Below, piece by piece: positions 6,984-15,710 of a DNA stretch of 64,000 bases. Source of the DNA: Actinocorallia populi (GTDB lineage Bacteria; Actinomycetota; Actinomycetes; Streptosporangiales; Streptosporangiaceae); the NCBI RefSeq assembly GCF_002995495.1, contig NZ_PVZV01000005.1:124001-188000 (forward strand), read 5' to 3'. Position 1 is the stretch's first letter. The number at the start of each line of letters is the position of its first letter. Both the position numbers and the translations under genes were made by a program. The notes under the pieces are model-generated. The model did not search any database, was not told the DNA's origin, and saw nothing but the letters and a program-made list of their open reading frames with translations.

Positions 6984-8450
6984 ATGGGCCGCAGAGAACT
7001 GTCGATCGCCATCGTCGGAAGCGGATTCAGCGGCATAGCCCTGGCCGTCGGCCTGAAGAAGGCGGGCTTCGCCGATCTCACCGTCTTCGAGCGGGCCGAC
7101 GGCCCCGGCGGAGTCTGGCGCGACAACACCTATCCCGGCGCCGCCTGCGACGCGCCCTCCCACCTGTACTCCTACTCCTTCGCACCCAAGCCCGACTGGA
7201 CGCGCCGCTTCGCCGAACAACCGGAGATCCTGGCCTATCTGCGGCACTGCGCCGAACTCTTCTCCCTGCTCCCGCACTGTCGCTTCGGCGCGGAGGTCAC
7301 CGAAGCGGTGTTCGACGAGGACTCCCGCCGGTGGCGGGTCCGCACGGCGCAGGGCGACGAGCGGGACTTCGACCTCCTCGTGTCCGCCTGCGGCCAGCTC
7401 GGCAACCCCGCCGTCCCGAACCTGCCCGGCCTGGACTCCTTCACCGGCACCGTCTTCCACTCCGCGCAATGGGACCACGACCACGATCTCACCGGCAGGC
7501 GCGTGGTCGTGGTCGGCAACGGTGCCAGCGCCATCCAGTTCGTCCCCCTCATCGCTCCGGCCGTCGCCGACCTCACGATCTTCCAGATCGAGTCCAACTG
7601 GATCAGCCGCAAACCCGACCGCGTCTACCCGCGCTGGCGGCGACGCCTCAACCGGCGCCTCCCGATCGTGCAGAAGGCGTCACGGCTGGGCATCTTCCTG
7701 TGGTTCGAGCTGCTGCTCAACCCCGCTCTCACCGCGCCCGCCGGCCGCCGCCTGCTGTCGGCGCACATCCGGGCCCTGTGCCTGCTCACGCTCAGGTCGG
7801 TCAGGGACCCGGCCCTCCGCCGCGCCCTGACCCCCGACCACGAACCCGGGTGCAAGCGCATCCTCACCTCGAGCGAGTACTACGACACCCTGAACCGCCC
7901 CCACGTGCACGTCGTCACCCGGCCGATCACCGAGGTCGTCCCTGACGGCGTCCGCACCGCCGACGGCACCCGCCACCCGGCCGACACCCTCATCTGGGCC
8001 ACCGGTTTTCGCTCCCAGGACTTCGTCGCGCCCATGCGCGTCATCGGATCACACGGCATGGACCTGAACACCGCCTGGAAGGACGGCGCCCGCGCCTACC
8101 TCGGCATGGCCGTCACCGGCTTCCCCAACTTCTTCCTCATGTACGGGCCCAACACCAACGTTGGTTCCGGCTCCATCGTCCACATGCTCGAGAGCCAGGC
8201 CGCCTACATAGTGCAGGCCGCCGAACTCATGGAGCGCGGCGTCTCCCGTCTCGAAGTGCGCGGCGACGTCCTCGACGCCCACGACGCCGCCGTCCAGCGC
8301 CGCCTCGCCACCACCGTCTGGAACCAGGGCGGCTGCGACAGCTGGTACCTCGACCCCACCCGCCGCAACACCAACAACTGGCCGGGTTACATGACCGGCT
8401 ACCGCCGCCGCACCCGCCGCCTCGACCCCTCCGACTACCACCTGCACTGA
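6984..8450 (+). CDS. Flavin-containing monooxygenase, Baeyer-Villiger type
   Basis: A 488-residue flavoprotein. It begins with the FAD-binding motif IVGSGFSGIALAVGL (about residues 9-23), has the early signature GGVWRDNTYPGAACDAPSHL typical of this class, the Baeyer-Villiger fingerprint variant FTGTVFHSAQWDH (about 153-165), and a second Rossmann motif VVVGNGASAIQF (about 174-185) for NADPH. Such enzymes insert oxygen next to a carbonyl or hydroxylate using NADPH and O2. The ATG at 6984 has GGGAG ten to six bases upstream; an earlier ATG would fall inside the operator. With the linked FAD oxidoreductase and MpaB oxygenase it suggests breakdown of a ketone, steroid or terpenoid compound. Confidence 0.88.
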   Translation: MGRRELSIAIVGSGFSGIALAVGLKKAGFADLTVFERADGPGGVWRDNTYPGAACDAPSHLYSYSFAPKPDWTRRFAEQPEILAYLRHCAELFSLLPHCRFGAEVTEAVFDEDSRRWRVRTAQGDERDFDLLVSACGQLGNPAVPNLPGLDSFTGTVFHSAQWDHDHDLTGRRVVVVGNGASAIQFVPLIAPAVADLTIFQIESNWISRKPDRVYPRWRRRLNRRLPIVQKASRLGIFLWFELLLNPALTAPAGRRLLSAHIRALCLLTLRSVRDPALRRALTPDHEPGCKRILTSSEYYDTLNRPHVHVVTRPITEVVPDGVRTADGTRHPADTLIWATGFRSQDFVAPMRVIGSHGMDLNTAWKDGARAYLGMAVTGFPNFFLMYGPNTNVGSGSIVHMLESQAAYIVQAAELMERGVSRLEVRGDVLDAHDAAVQRRLATTVWNQGGCDSWYLDPTRRNTNNWPGYMTGYRRRTRRLDPSDYHLH

Positions 8451-8454
8451 TCCG

Positions 8455-8475
8455 CCGGCGGACGCGGTCCGCCGG
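8455..8475. terminator. Bidirectional hairpin between convergent genes
   Basis: CCGGCGGAC (8455-8463) and GTCCGCCGG (8467-8475) form a perfect nine-base stem with a three-base loop, in the 27 bases between the convergent monooxygenase and pyruvate carboxylase genes. There is no U-tract, as is common in high-GC actinomycetes. Confidence 0.55.
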
Positions 8476-8477
8476 AG

Positions 8478-11400
8478 TCAGCCGAGGAGGACGAGGAGGT
8501 CTCCCGCCTCCACCTGGGACGGGCCGGGCACGGGGACGCGCGCCACGGTGCCGGCCACGGGGGCGGTGATGGCCGCCTCCATCTTCATCGCCTCGATGAC
8601 GGCGACGACGTCGCCGGCCTCGACGCGGTCGCCGGGGGAGACGCGGGCGGTCACCGTGCCGGAGAACGGGGCGGCCACCTGGCGCGGGTCCGACGGGTCG
8701 GCGCGCTCGACGGGGGGCGCGTCCACGGCGACCGAGCGGTCGCGGACGGCCAGGGTGCGCATCTGGCCGTTGACGGTGCAGATGACCTGGCGGCAGCCCG
8801 CCTCGTCGATCTCGCCGACGGCCTCCAGCGCGGCGAGCACCCGTACTCCCGGCTCCAGGTCGAAGGCCACCTCGCGCCCCGGGCGCAACCCGTACAGGAA
8901 CGCCTCGGTAGGCAGCACCGACAGGTCGCCGTAGGAGGCGCGGGACTCGGCGTACGCCTTGGCGGGGGCGGGGAACAGGAGGCGGTCGAGGATGGTGCGC
9001 ACGTCGGGCCCGGCGAGCGCCTTCTCCTCCTCCTCGGGCAGTTCGGCCTGCGGGGGCGTGTAGGAGCGGGCGCGCAGGGCGTCGCTGCGGAAGGGCTCGG
9101 GCCAGCCGCCGGGCGGGTCGCCGAGCTCTCCGGAGAGGAAGCCGATGACGCTGTCGGGGATGTCGAACCGGCCGGGCTCGGCGGCGAACTCCGCCGGGTC
9201 GGCTCCGGCCGCCACCAGGTGCAGGGCGAGGTCGCCGACGACCTTGCTGGACGGAGTCACCTTCACGAGCCTGCCGAGGACGCGGTCGGCCGCCTCGTAG
9301 AGCCGTTCGATCTCCTCGAACCGGTCGCCGAGGCCGAGCGCGACGGCCTGCTGGCGCAGGTTCGACAGCTGCCCTCCGGGGATCTCGTGCCGGTAGACCC
9401 GCCCGGTGGGGGCGGGCAGGCCCATCTCGAACGGCGCGTAGAGCCGCCGCACGGCCTCCCAGTACGGTTCCAGCGCGGTGACGGCGTCCAGGTCGAGGCC
9501 GGTGGCGCGTTCGGTGTGGTCGGTGTGCGCGACGATCGCCTGGAGGGGCGGCTGGCTGGTGGTGCCCGCCAGCGGCGAGGACGCGCCGTCCACGGCGTCC
9601 ACGCCCGCCTCGATCGCGGCGAGGTAGGTGGCGAGCTGGCCGCCCGCGGTGTCGTGGGTGTGCAGGTGGACGGGCAGGTCGAAACGTTCGCGCAGCGCGG
9701 TGACCAGGGTCCGCGCGGCGGGGGCGCGCAGCAGCCCGGCCATGTCCTTGACGCACAGGACGTGCACGCCCGCCTCGACGAGCCGCTCGGCCAGGCGCAG
9801 GTAGTAGTCGAGGGTGTAGAGCCGCTCCCCGGGCGAGGACAGGTCGCCGGTGTAGCACAGCGTGCCCTCGGCGATCGCGTGGGTGTGCAGGACGGCGTCG
9901 ACGGCCGGGCGCATCCGCTCCACGTCGTTGAGCGCGTCGAAGATGCGGAAGACGTCCACGCCGGTCCGCGCGGCCTCCGCCACGAACGCCTTGGCGACGG
10001 AGTCGGGGTAGGGCGTGTAGCCGACGGTGTTGCGTCCGCGCAGCAGCATCTGCAGGCACGTGTTCGGGGCGGCCTCGCGCAGCGCGGCGAGCCTGTCCCA
10101 GGGTGATTCGCCGAGGAAGCGCAGCGCCACGTCATAGGTCGCGCCGCCCCACGCCTCGATGGACAGCAGCCCCGGCAGGGTCCGCGCCACGTGGGGCGCG
10201 GCCCGCAGCAGGTCGAACGTGCGGACGCGGGTGGCCAGCAGCGACTGGTGGGCGTCGCGGAACGTGGTGTCGGTGACGGCCAGGGCCTTCTGGGCGCGCA
10301 GCCGCTCGGCGAACGCGCGCGGGCCGAGGGCGAGCAGCAGGTCGCGGGAGCCCTCGGGGAACGGGCCGTCGGGCAGAGGAGGCAGCTTCTCGGCCGGGTC
10401 CAGTTCGGTGGGCGTCTCCCCGTGGGGCTTGTTGACCGTCACGTCGGCCAGGTAGCGCACGAGCCGCGTGGCGCGGTCGCCGCTGGAACGGGCGGTGAGC
10501 AGTTCGGGATGCTCGGCGATGTAGGCGGTGGTGACGCCTCCGGCGCGGAAGTCCGGTTCGTCGAGCAGGGCGCGCAGGAAGGGGATGTTGCTGGCGACGC
10601 CGCGGATGCGGAACTCCGCGACGGCCCGCCGGGACCGGCGCACGGCGTCTTCGAAGGTCCTGCCCCGGGTCGTCAGCTTCACCAGCAGGGAGTCGAAGTG
10701 CGGGGAGACCTCGGCCCCGGCGTACGCGGTGCCGGTGTCCAGCCGGATGCCCGCGCCGCCGGGGGAGCGGTAGGCGGAGATCCGCCCGGTGTCGGGGCGG
10801 AACTCCTGCGCGGGGTCCTCGGTGGTGATGCGGCACTGCACGGCGAACCCGGAGACCGTGACGTTCTCCTGGGAGATGCCGAGGTCGTCCAGCGTCTGCC
10901 CGCCCGCGATGCGCAGCTGCGCCTGGACGAGGTCGATCCCGGTGACCTCCTCGGTCACGGTGTGCTCGACCTGGATGCGCGGGTTCATCTCGATGAAGAC
11001 GTGCTCGCCGCGCTCGTCGACGAGGAACTCCACGGTCCCCGCGTTGACGTAGCCGACCTCCCGGGCGAACGCCACCGCGTCCGCGCACAACCGCTGCACG
11101 ACCAGCGGGTCCAGCCGGGGAGCGGGCGCGATCTCCACGACCTTCTGGTGGCGGCGCTGGACCGAGCAGTCGCGTTCCCGCAGGTGGACGGTGTGGCCCG
11201 CGCCGTCGGCGAGGACCTGCACCTCGATGTGGCGGGGCCGGTCGACGGCCTGCTCCAGGAAGACGGTGGAGTCGCCGAAGGCGCTCTCGGCCTCGCGGCG
11301 AGCGGTCTCGACCGCCGCGAGGAGATCCTCGCGCCGGTCCACCCGGCGCAGCCCGCGCCCGCCTCCGCCCGCCGCGGCCTTGACGAAGAGCGGCAGCCCG

Positions 11401-11846
11401 ACCTCGTCGGCGGCCTCCAGTTCCCGGCCGGGTTCGGGCGTCACCGACCGCAGCACCGGCAGTCCCGCCCGCCGCGCCGCCTCGACCGCCTCGATCTTGT
11501 TCCCGGCCAACCGGAGCACCCGCGAGGGCGGCCCGACGAAGACGAGCCCGTTGCGTTCGCACGCCTCGGCAAGCTCCGGACTCTCCGAGAGGAACCCGTA
11601 TCCGGGGTAGACGGCGTCGGCCCCGACCCGCAGCGCCGTCCGAACGATCCCGTCGACGTCCAGGTAGGCGCGGACCGGGTGCCCCTTCTCGCCGATCGGG
11701 TACGCCTCGTCGGCCTTCTGCCGGTGCAGCGAGAACCGGTCCTCGTGGGCGTAGACGGCGACGCTCGCGACGCCCAGCTCGTACGCGGCCCTGAAGGCGC
11801 GGACGGCGATCTCACCGCGGTTGGCCACCAGCAACTTCGTGATCAC
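8478..11846 (-). CDS. pyc: Pyruvate carboxylase
   Basis: A 1122-residue single-chain pyruvate carboxylase, the usual length. It carboxylates pyruvate to oxaloacetate with ATP, bicarbonate and biotin, feeding the TCA cycle. The N-terminal biotin carboxylase domain starts KLLVANRGEIAVRAFRAA and has the Gly-rich ATP loop KAAAGGGGRGLRRV (about 152-165). The carboxyltransferase domain follows (DTTFRDAHQSLLATR, about 540-554), and the C-terminal biotinyl domain has the acceptor motif EAMKMEA with the biotin Lys near 1088. The start is GTG at 11846 with GGAG eight bases before. It is monocistronic and converges with the monooxygenase gene. Confidence 0.97.
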   Translation of the reverse strand: MITKLLVANRGEIAVRAFRAAYELGVASVAVYAHEDRFSLHRQKADEAYPIGEKGHPVRAYLDVDGIVRTALRVGADAVYPGYGFLSESPELAEACERNGLVFVGPPSRVLRLAGNKIEAVEAARRAGLPVLRSVTPEPGRELEAADEVGLPLFVKAAAGGGGRGLRRVDRREDLLAAVETARREAESAFGDSTVFLEQAVDRPRHIEVQVLADGAGHTVHLRERDCSVQRRHQKVVEIAPAPRLDPLVVQRLCADAVAFAREVGYVNAGTVEFLVDERGEHVFIEMNPRIQVEHTVTEEVTGIDLVQAQLRIAGGQTLDDLGISQENVTVSGFAVQCRITTEDPAQEFRPDTGRISAYRSPGGAGIRLDTGTAYAGAEVSPHFDSLLVKLTTRGRTFEDAVRRSRRAVAEFRIRGVASNIPFLRALLDEPDFRAGGVTTAYIAEHPELLTARSSGDRATRLVRYLADVTVNKPHGETPTELDPAEKLPPLPDGPFPEGSRDLLLALGPRAFAERLRAQKALAVTDTTFRDAHQSLLATRVRTFDLLRAAPHVARTLPGLLSIEAWGGATYDVALRFLGESPWDRLAALREAAPNTCLQMLLRGRNTVGYTPYPDSVAKAFVAEAARTGVDVFRIFDALNDVERMRPAVDAVLHTHAIAEGTLCYTGDLSSPGERLYTLDYYLRLAERLVEAGVHVLCVKDMAGLLRAPAARTLVTALRERFDLPVHLHTHDTAGGQLATYLAAIEAGVDAVDGASSPLAGTTSQPPLQAIVAHTDHTERATGLDLDAVTALEPYWEAVRRLYAPFEMGLPAPTGRVYRHEIPGGQLSNLRQQAVALGLGDRFEEIERLYEAADRVLGRLVKVTPSSKVVGDLALHLVAAGADPAEFAAEPGRFDIPDSVIGFLSGELGDPPGGWPEPFRSDALRARSYTPPQAELPEEEEKALAGPDVRTILDRLLFPAPAKAYAESRASYGDLSVLPTEAFLYGLRPGREVAFDLEPGVRVLAALEAVGEIDEAGCRQVICTVNGQMRTLAVRDRSVAVDAPPVERADPSDPRQVAAPFSGTVTARVSPGDRVEAGDVVAVIEAMKMEAAITAPVAGTVARVPVPGPSQVEAGDLLVLLG

Positions 11847-12010
11847 GGCAGTGCTCCTCGTCCTCGGCTACCGCGACGGTCACATGAACCGTCGGATGCC
11901 GGGAAGAGCGCCGATCCGCCAATTAGTGCGAATTTTCGCGGACTTCACGTAAAGGAGGCAATATTTGCGGGCTTTCCCGGGCATCGCGTGGTGCGGAGGC
12001 CCCTGGGGCC

Positions 12011-12280
12011 CTAGGCGCTGCTGCGGGCGGGGGCGGAGGCGGGGCGCCAGGCGTCGGCCAGCTCGGACAGGGGGACGTCGAGGGCCTCGCTGAGCTGGAC
12101 GACGGTGCCGAAGGCGGGGGTGGGCAGGCGGCCGGTCTCGATCTTGCGGAGGGTCTCGGGGGAGATGCCCGCCGCCAGGGCGACCTGGGCGAGGGGGCGG
12201 GTCCCCCGGGCGGCGCGCAGGGCGGCGCCGAGACGGCGGCCTGCGTCGATCTGTTCGGGGGCGAGCGGGAGCCGGACCAT
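12011..12280 (-). CDS. XRE family helix-turn-helix regulator
   Basis: An 89-residue protein that is essentially one Cro/CI-type HTH: LAQVALAAGISPETLRKIET (about residues 30-49) followed by the usual GxxPTPAFGTVVQLSEALDVP segment (here LPTPAFGTVVQLSEALDVP). It is transcribed divergently from a methionine aminopeptidase gene 88 bases away, with an A/T-rich dyad between them (12322-12337). This two-gene arrangement suggests the regulator controls the peptidase and itself. Confidence 0.85.
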   Translation of the reverse strand: MVRLPLAPEQIDAGRRLGAALRAARGTRPLAQVALAAGISPETLRKIETGRLPTPAFGTVVQLSEALDVPLSELADAWRPASAPARSSA

Positions 12281-12321
12281 GGGTCAACGGTAGGCGGCGG
12301 TACCGCCGGAGGCAACCCTGG

Positions 12322-12337
12322 TGGTATAAAAATACCA
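12322..12337. promoter_or_regulatory. A/T-rich dyad between XRE and methionine aminopeptidase genes
   Basis: TGGTAT (12322-12327) and ATACCA (12332-12337) flank AAAA. It is the only A/T-rich stretch in the divergent intergenic region and is 31 bases before the peptidase start, so it is a likely XRE operator or overlapping promoter element. Confidence 0.5.
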
Positions 12338-12368
12338 ACCCTGTCGTCCCGGAGAACGAGGAGCAGCC

Positions 12369-13133
12369 TTGATCGAGCTCAAGTCGCCCGACCAGATCGA
12401 ACGCATGGGCGTGACCGGCCGGTTCGTCGGCGAGGTGCTCACGGAGCTCGGCGAACTCGCCGCGGTGGGCGTCGACCTGATGGACCTGGAGCACCACGCC
12501 CGGCGCCGGATCAAGGAGCGCGGCGCGCAGTCCTGCTACTGGGACTATTCGCCTTCGTTCGGGCACGGGCCCTTCCGCAACGTGGTGTGCCTGTCGGTCA
12601 ACGACGCCGTCCTGCACGGCCTGCCGCACCGCTACAGGCTGCGCGACGGCGACCTTTTGAGCATGGACATGGCGGTGACCATCGACGGCTGGTCCGCCGA
12701 CTCCGCGCGCTCCGTCGTCGTCGGCACCCCCTCCGAGGACGACCTGCGGCTGATCCGCGCCACCGAGGAGGCGCTGGAGGCCGCCATCGACGCCGCCCGC
12801 CCCGGCAACCGCCTGGGAGACGTCTCGGCCGCGATCGGCTCGGTCGCCGCGGCCTACGGCTACCCGGTCAACCTGGAGTTCGGCGGCCACGGCATCGGCC
12901 GCACCATGCACGAGGACCTGCACATCCCCAACGACGGCAGGCCCGGCCGCGGCTACCGGCTCCGCCCCGGCCTGACCCTCGCGATCGAGCCCTGGTTCGC
13001 CGCCACCACCGACAAGATCGTCTACGACCCCGACGGCTGGACGATCCGCTCCGCCGACGGCTCCCGCACCGCCCACTCCGAGCACACGGTCGCCGTGACC
13101 GAGGACGGGCCCCGCGTCCTCACCCGCCGTTAG
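12369..13133 (+). CDS. map: Type I methionine aminopeptidase
   Basis: A 254-residue cytoplasmic metallopeptidase that removes the initiator Met from nascent proteins. All five expected metal ligands are visible: Asp in SMDMAVTIDGW, Asp in SADSARS, His in GGHGIGRTMHE, Glu in AIEPWF and Glu in HSEHTVAVT. The substrate-binding His is in VLHGLPH. The start is TTG at 12369 with GAGGAG upstream; no ATG is better placed. The length is that of a short bacterial form without the zinc-finger extension. Its neighbour is an XRE regulator rather than the ribosomal operon, so it is probably an extra copy. Confidence 0.93.
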   Translation: MIELKSPDQIERMGVTGRFVGEVLTELGELAAVGVDLMDLEHHARRRIKERGAQSCYWDYSPSFGHGPFRNVVCLSVNDAVLHGLPHRYRLRDGDLLSMDMAVTIDGWSADSARSVVVGTPSEDDLRLIRATEEALEAAIDAARPGNRLGDVSAAIGSVAAAYGYPVNLEFGGHGIGRTMHEDLHIPNDGRPGRGYRLRPGLTLAIEPWFAATTDKIVYDPDGWTIRSADGSRTAHSEHTVAVTEDGPRVLTRR

Positions 13134-13167
13134 CCTGCGCGAGGTTCCTTCTCCGCGATGAACACGC

Positions 13168-13214
13168 CTACAACATCTGGGTTGTTCATTCGCCGTCGCC
13201 ACAAGATGTAGAGT
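13168..13214 (+). promoter_or_regulatory. Two NrdR-like boxes upstream of nrdAB
   Basis: Box-like sequences TACAACATCTGGGT (from 13169) and CACAAGATGTAGAG (from 13200) resemble the NrdR consensus (CACwAkATsTwG type) and are exactly 31 bases apart, the three-helical-turn spacing typical of NrdR box pairs. They precede the cobalamin riboswitch and so probably overlap the nrdAB promoter. NrdR represses ribonucleotide reductase genes when dATP is high. Confidence 0.6.
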
Positions 13215-13412
13215 CTTCCGCAGCGCTGGTCCGCTTCGCCCGTCAGGGTGGAAGCGGCGTGAGAGGGAACCCGGTGGAAATCCGGGACTGCCCCGCAGCG
13301 GTGATGGGGAACGAAAGCCGTCAACGAAGCACTGGGCCCGCGGGCCTGGGAAGCGACGGCCGGTAGGCGTGTGCCGTGCGCCCCTGAGTCCGAAGACCTG
13401 CCCGCGCGCCGA
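13215..13412 (+). ncRNA. Cobalamin (B12) riboswitch controlling nrdAB
   Basis: Conserved cobalamin riboswitch elements are in the right order: the GGGAACCCGGTGGAAATCCG stretch around 13265, then GACTGCCCCGCAGCGGTGAT (B12 box region), and the 3' part TGAGTCCGAAGACCTGCC at 13385-13402. The nrdA start lies about 105 bases after the aptamer. In Streptomyces coelicolor a B12 riboswitch in the same place shuts off class Ia nrdAB when cobalamin is available for the class II enzyme, and the same logic is likely here. Nothing else is seen in the nrdA leader apart from the NrdR-like boxes. Confidence 0.93.
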
Positions 13413-13517
13413 GACGTCCATGAAGCCTCGAGGGAAGGCCGGTGGACAGGCGCGGAGCCGTGGGTCCCGTGTGCTGTCTTCCGTGCGCCCGGAAGGCGGG
13501 AACACGAGGGAGAACCC

Positions 13518-15710
13518 ATGACCGTCACCGCGCCCGCCGCACCCGAACGGGAGCTCCTCATCCGGGAGGCGGCGGCGAAGGTCGGCGTCGACCCGGCGCA
13601 GTCGCGGGTGGCCGCGGGGCTGCTCGCCGAGCTGATCCGCGACGAGGCCGCAGGCGAGGGAGCCGTGTCGTTCTCCGGCTCGATCGCCCGCGCGCACGCC
13701 GAAGGGCTGCTGAACGACACCACCGCCGCGTTCGTCGCGGCGCACGCGGCCGAACTGGACGCGCTCGTCGACGACGGCGCCGACGACCGGTTCGAGTACT
13801 TCGGCCTGCGCACGGTCTACGACCGGTACCTGCTGCGCCACCCGCGCACCCGCAAGGTGATCGAACGCCCGCAGTACTTCCTGATGCGCGTCGCGTGCGG
13901 GCTCGCCGAGACGGCCGCCGAGGCTGCGGAACTGTACGGGATGATGTCGCGGCTGGAGTACCTTCCGTCGTCGCCGACGCTGTTCAACTCCGGCGCCCGC
14001 CGCGCGCAGCTGTCGTCCTGCTTCCTGCTGGACTCGCCGAAGGACGAGCTGGAGTCCATCTACGAGCGGTACGGGCAGGTCGCGCGGCTGTCGAAGTACG
14101 CGGGAGGCATCGGGATCTCCTGGTCGCGGATCCGTTCGCGCGGGTCGCTGATCCGCGGGACGAACGGCCACTCCAACGGGATCGTGCCGTGGCTGCGCAC
14201 CTTGGACTCGTCGGTGGCCGCCGTCAACCAGGGCGGCCGGCGCAAGGGCGCGGCCTGCGTCTACCTGGAGCCGTGGCACGCCGACGTCGAGGAGTTCCTG
14301 GAGCTGCGCGACAACACCGGCGAGGAGCAGCGCCGCACGCACAACCTGAACCTGGCGAACTGGATCCCCGACGAGTTCATGCGCCGGGTCGAGGCCGACA
14401 CGGCATGGTCGCTGTTCGACCCCAAGGAGGTCCCCGAGCTGGTGGACCTGTGGGGAGACGAGTTCGACGCGGCGTACCGGGCCGCAGAAGCCGCAGGGAA
14501 GTACACGAAGCAGGTCCCCGCACGCCAGCTCTACGGCCGGATGATGCGCACTCTCGCGCAGACCGGCAACGGCTGGATGACGTTCAAGGACATCTCCAAC
14601 CGGACCTGCAACCAGACGGCGGAGCCCGGCAACGTCGTGCACCTGTCGAACCTGTGCACCGAGATCCTCCAGGTGACCAACCAGTCCGAGACGGCCGTGT
14701 GCAACCTCGGCTCGATCAACCTGGCCCGCCACGTCACGGCCGACGGCTTCGACTTTGCGCGCCTGCGCGAGACGGTGCGCACGGCCGTGCGCTTCCTCGA
14801 CCGGACGATCGACCGCGGTTTCTACCCGACGCCCGAGGCCGAGGCCGCCAACAAGAAGTGGCGGCCGATCGGCCTGGGCGTGATGGGCCTGGCCGACGTC
14901 TTCTTCACCCTGCGGCTGCCGTTCGACTCTCCGGAGGCGCTGCGGCTCTCCACCGACATCGCCGAGGAGATCGCCCTCACCGCCTACGCGGCCTCCGCCG
15001 ATCTCGCAGAGGAGCTCGGCGCCCACCCCGCCTACGACCGGACACGCGCCGCCCGCGGCGTCCTGCACCCCGACCACTTCAGCATCGGCGACGGCAGGAA
15101 GGCCGAATGGGATGCGCTGCGCGACCGCGTCGCGCGCACGGGCCTGCGCAACTCGCTGCTCACCGCGATCGCCCCGACGGCGACGATCGCGTCCATCGCG
15201 GGCTGCTACGAGTGCATCGAGCCGCAGGTCTCCAACGTGTTCAAGCGTGAGACGCTCTCCGGCGAGTTCCTCCAGATCAACAAGTACCTCGTCGACGACC
15301 TGCGGGAACGCGGCCTGTGGATCCCCGAGATCCGCGATGCCGTCAAGCGCGCCGACGGCTCCGTCCAGGACGTCCCCGTCCTCGGCGACGACCTCAAGCT
15401 GCTCTACCGAACCGCGTGGGAGATCCCGCAGAAGGCGCTCATCGACCTGGCCGCCGCCCGTACTCCGTTCATCGACCAGTCCCAGTCGCTGAACCTCTTC
15501 ATGGCCACCCCGACCATCGGCAAGTTGTCGTCGATGTACGCCTACGCCTGGAAGGCCGGCCTGAAGACCACCTACTACCTGCGCTCGCGCCCCGCGACGC
15601 GCATCGCCCAGACCACAGTTCCCACCCGGGGCGAGAGCCTGCCCGTCGCCGACGACGCCGCGGTCGCCTGCTCCCTGGAGAACCCCGAGATCTGCGAGGC
15701 ATGCCAGTGA
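13518..15710 (+). CDS. nrdA: Class Ia ribonucleoside-diphosphate reductase, alpha subunit
   Basis: A 730-residue large subunit that reduces NDPs to dNDPs, using the radical supplied by NrdB. The active-site features are visible: the first redox Cys in LSSCFLLDSP, the radical-site segment VVHLSNLCTEI with Asn, Cys and Glu in N-x-C-x-E order, the second redox Cys in ETAVCNLGSINL, and a C-terminal Cys pair (EICEACQ) that passes electrons from thioredoxin or glutaredoxin. I chose ATG 13518 with a GAGGGAG ribosome site; the frame is open further upstream but through the riboswitch. nrdB overlaps its end. Control appears dual: NrdR boxes and a B12 riboswitch. Confidence 0.95.
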   Translation: MTVTAPAAPERELLIREAAAKVGVDPAQSRVAAGLLAELIRDEAAGEGAVSFSGSIARAHAEGLLNDTTAAFVAAHAAELDALVDDGADDRFEYFGLRTVYDRYLLRHPRTRKVIERPQYFLMRVACGLAETAAEAAELYGMMSRLEYLPSSPTLFNSGARRAQLSSCFLLDSPKDELESIYERYGQVARLSKYAGGIGISWSRIRSRGSLIRGTNGHSNGIVPWLRTLDSSVAAVNQGGRRKGAACVYLEPWHADVEEFLELRDNTGEEQRRTHNLNLANWIPDEFMRRVEADTAWSLFDPKEVPELVDLWGDEFDAAYRAAEAAGKYTKQVPARQLYGRMMRTLAQTGNGWMTFKDISNRTCNQTAEPGNVVHLSNLCTEILQVTNQSETAVCNLGSINLARHVTADGFDFARLRETVRTAVRFLDRTIDRGFYPTPEAEAANKKWRPIGLGVMGLADVFFTLRLPFDSPEALRLSTDIAEEIALTAYAASADLAEELGAHPAYDRTRAARGVLHPDHFSIGDGRKAEWDALRDRVARTGLRNSLLTAIAPTATIASIAGCYECIEPQVSNVFKRETLSGEFLQINKYLVDDLRERGLWIPEIRDAVKRADGSVQDVPVLGDDLKLLYRTAWEIPQKALIDLAAARTPFIDQSQSLNLFMATPTIGKLSSMYAYAWKAGLKTTYYLRSRPATRIAQTTVPTRGESLPVADDAAVACSLENPEICEACQ

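Noticed and set aside
10191-12014. 607-residue plus-strand frame antisense to pyruvate carboxylase
   Set aside because: The opposite strand encodes a clear full-length pyruvate carboxylase; the frame is a typical GC-rich antisense shadow.
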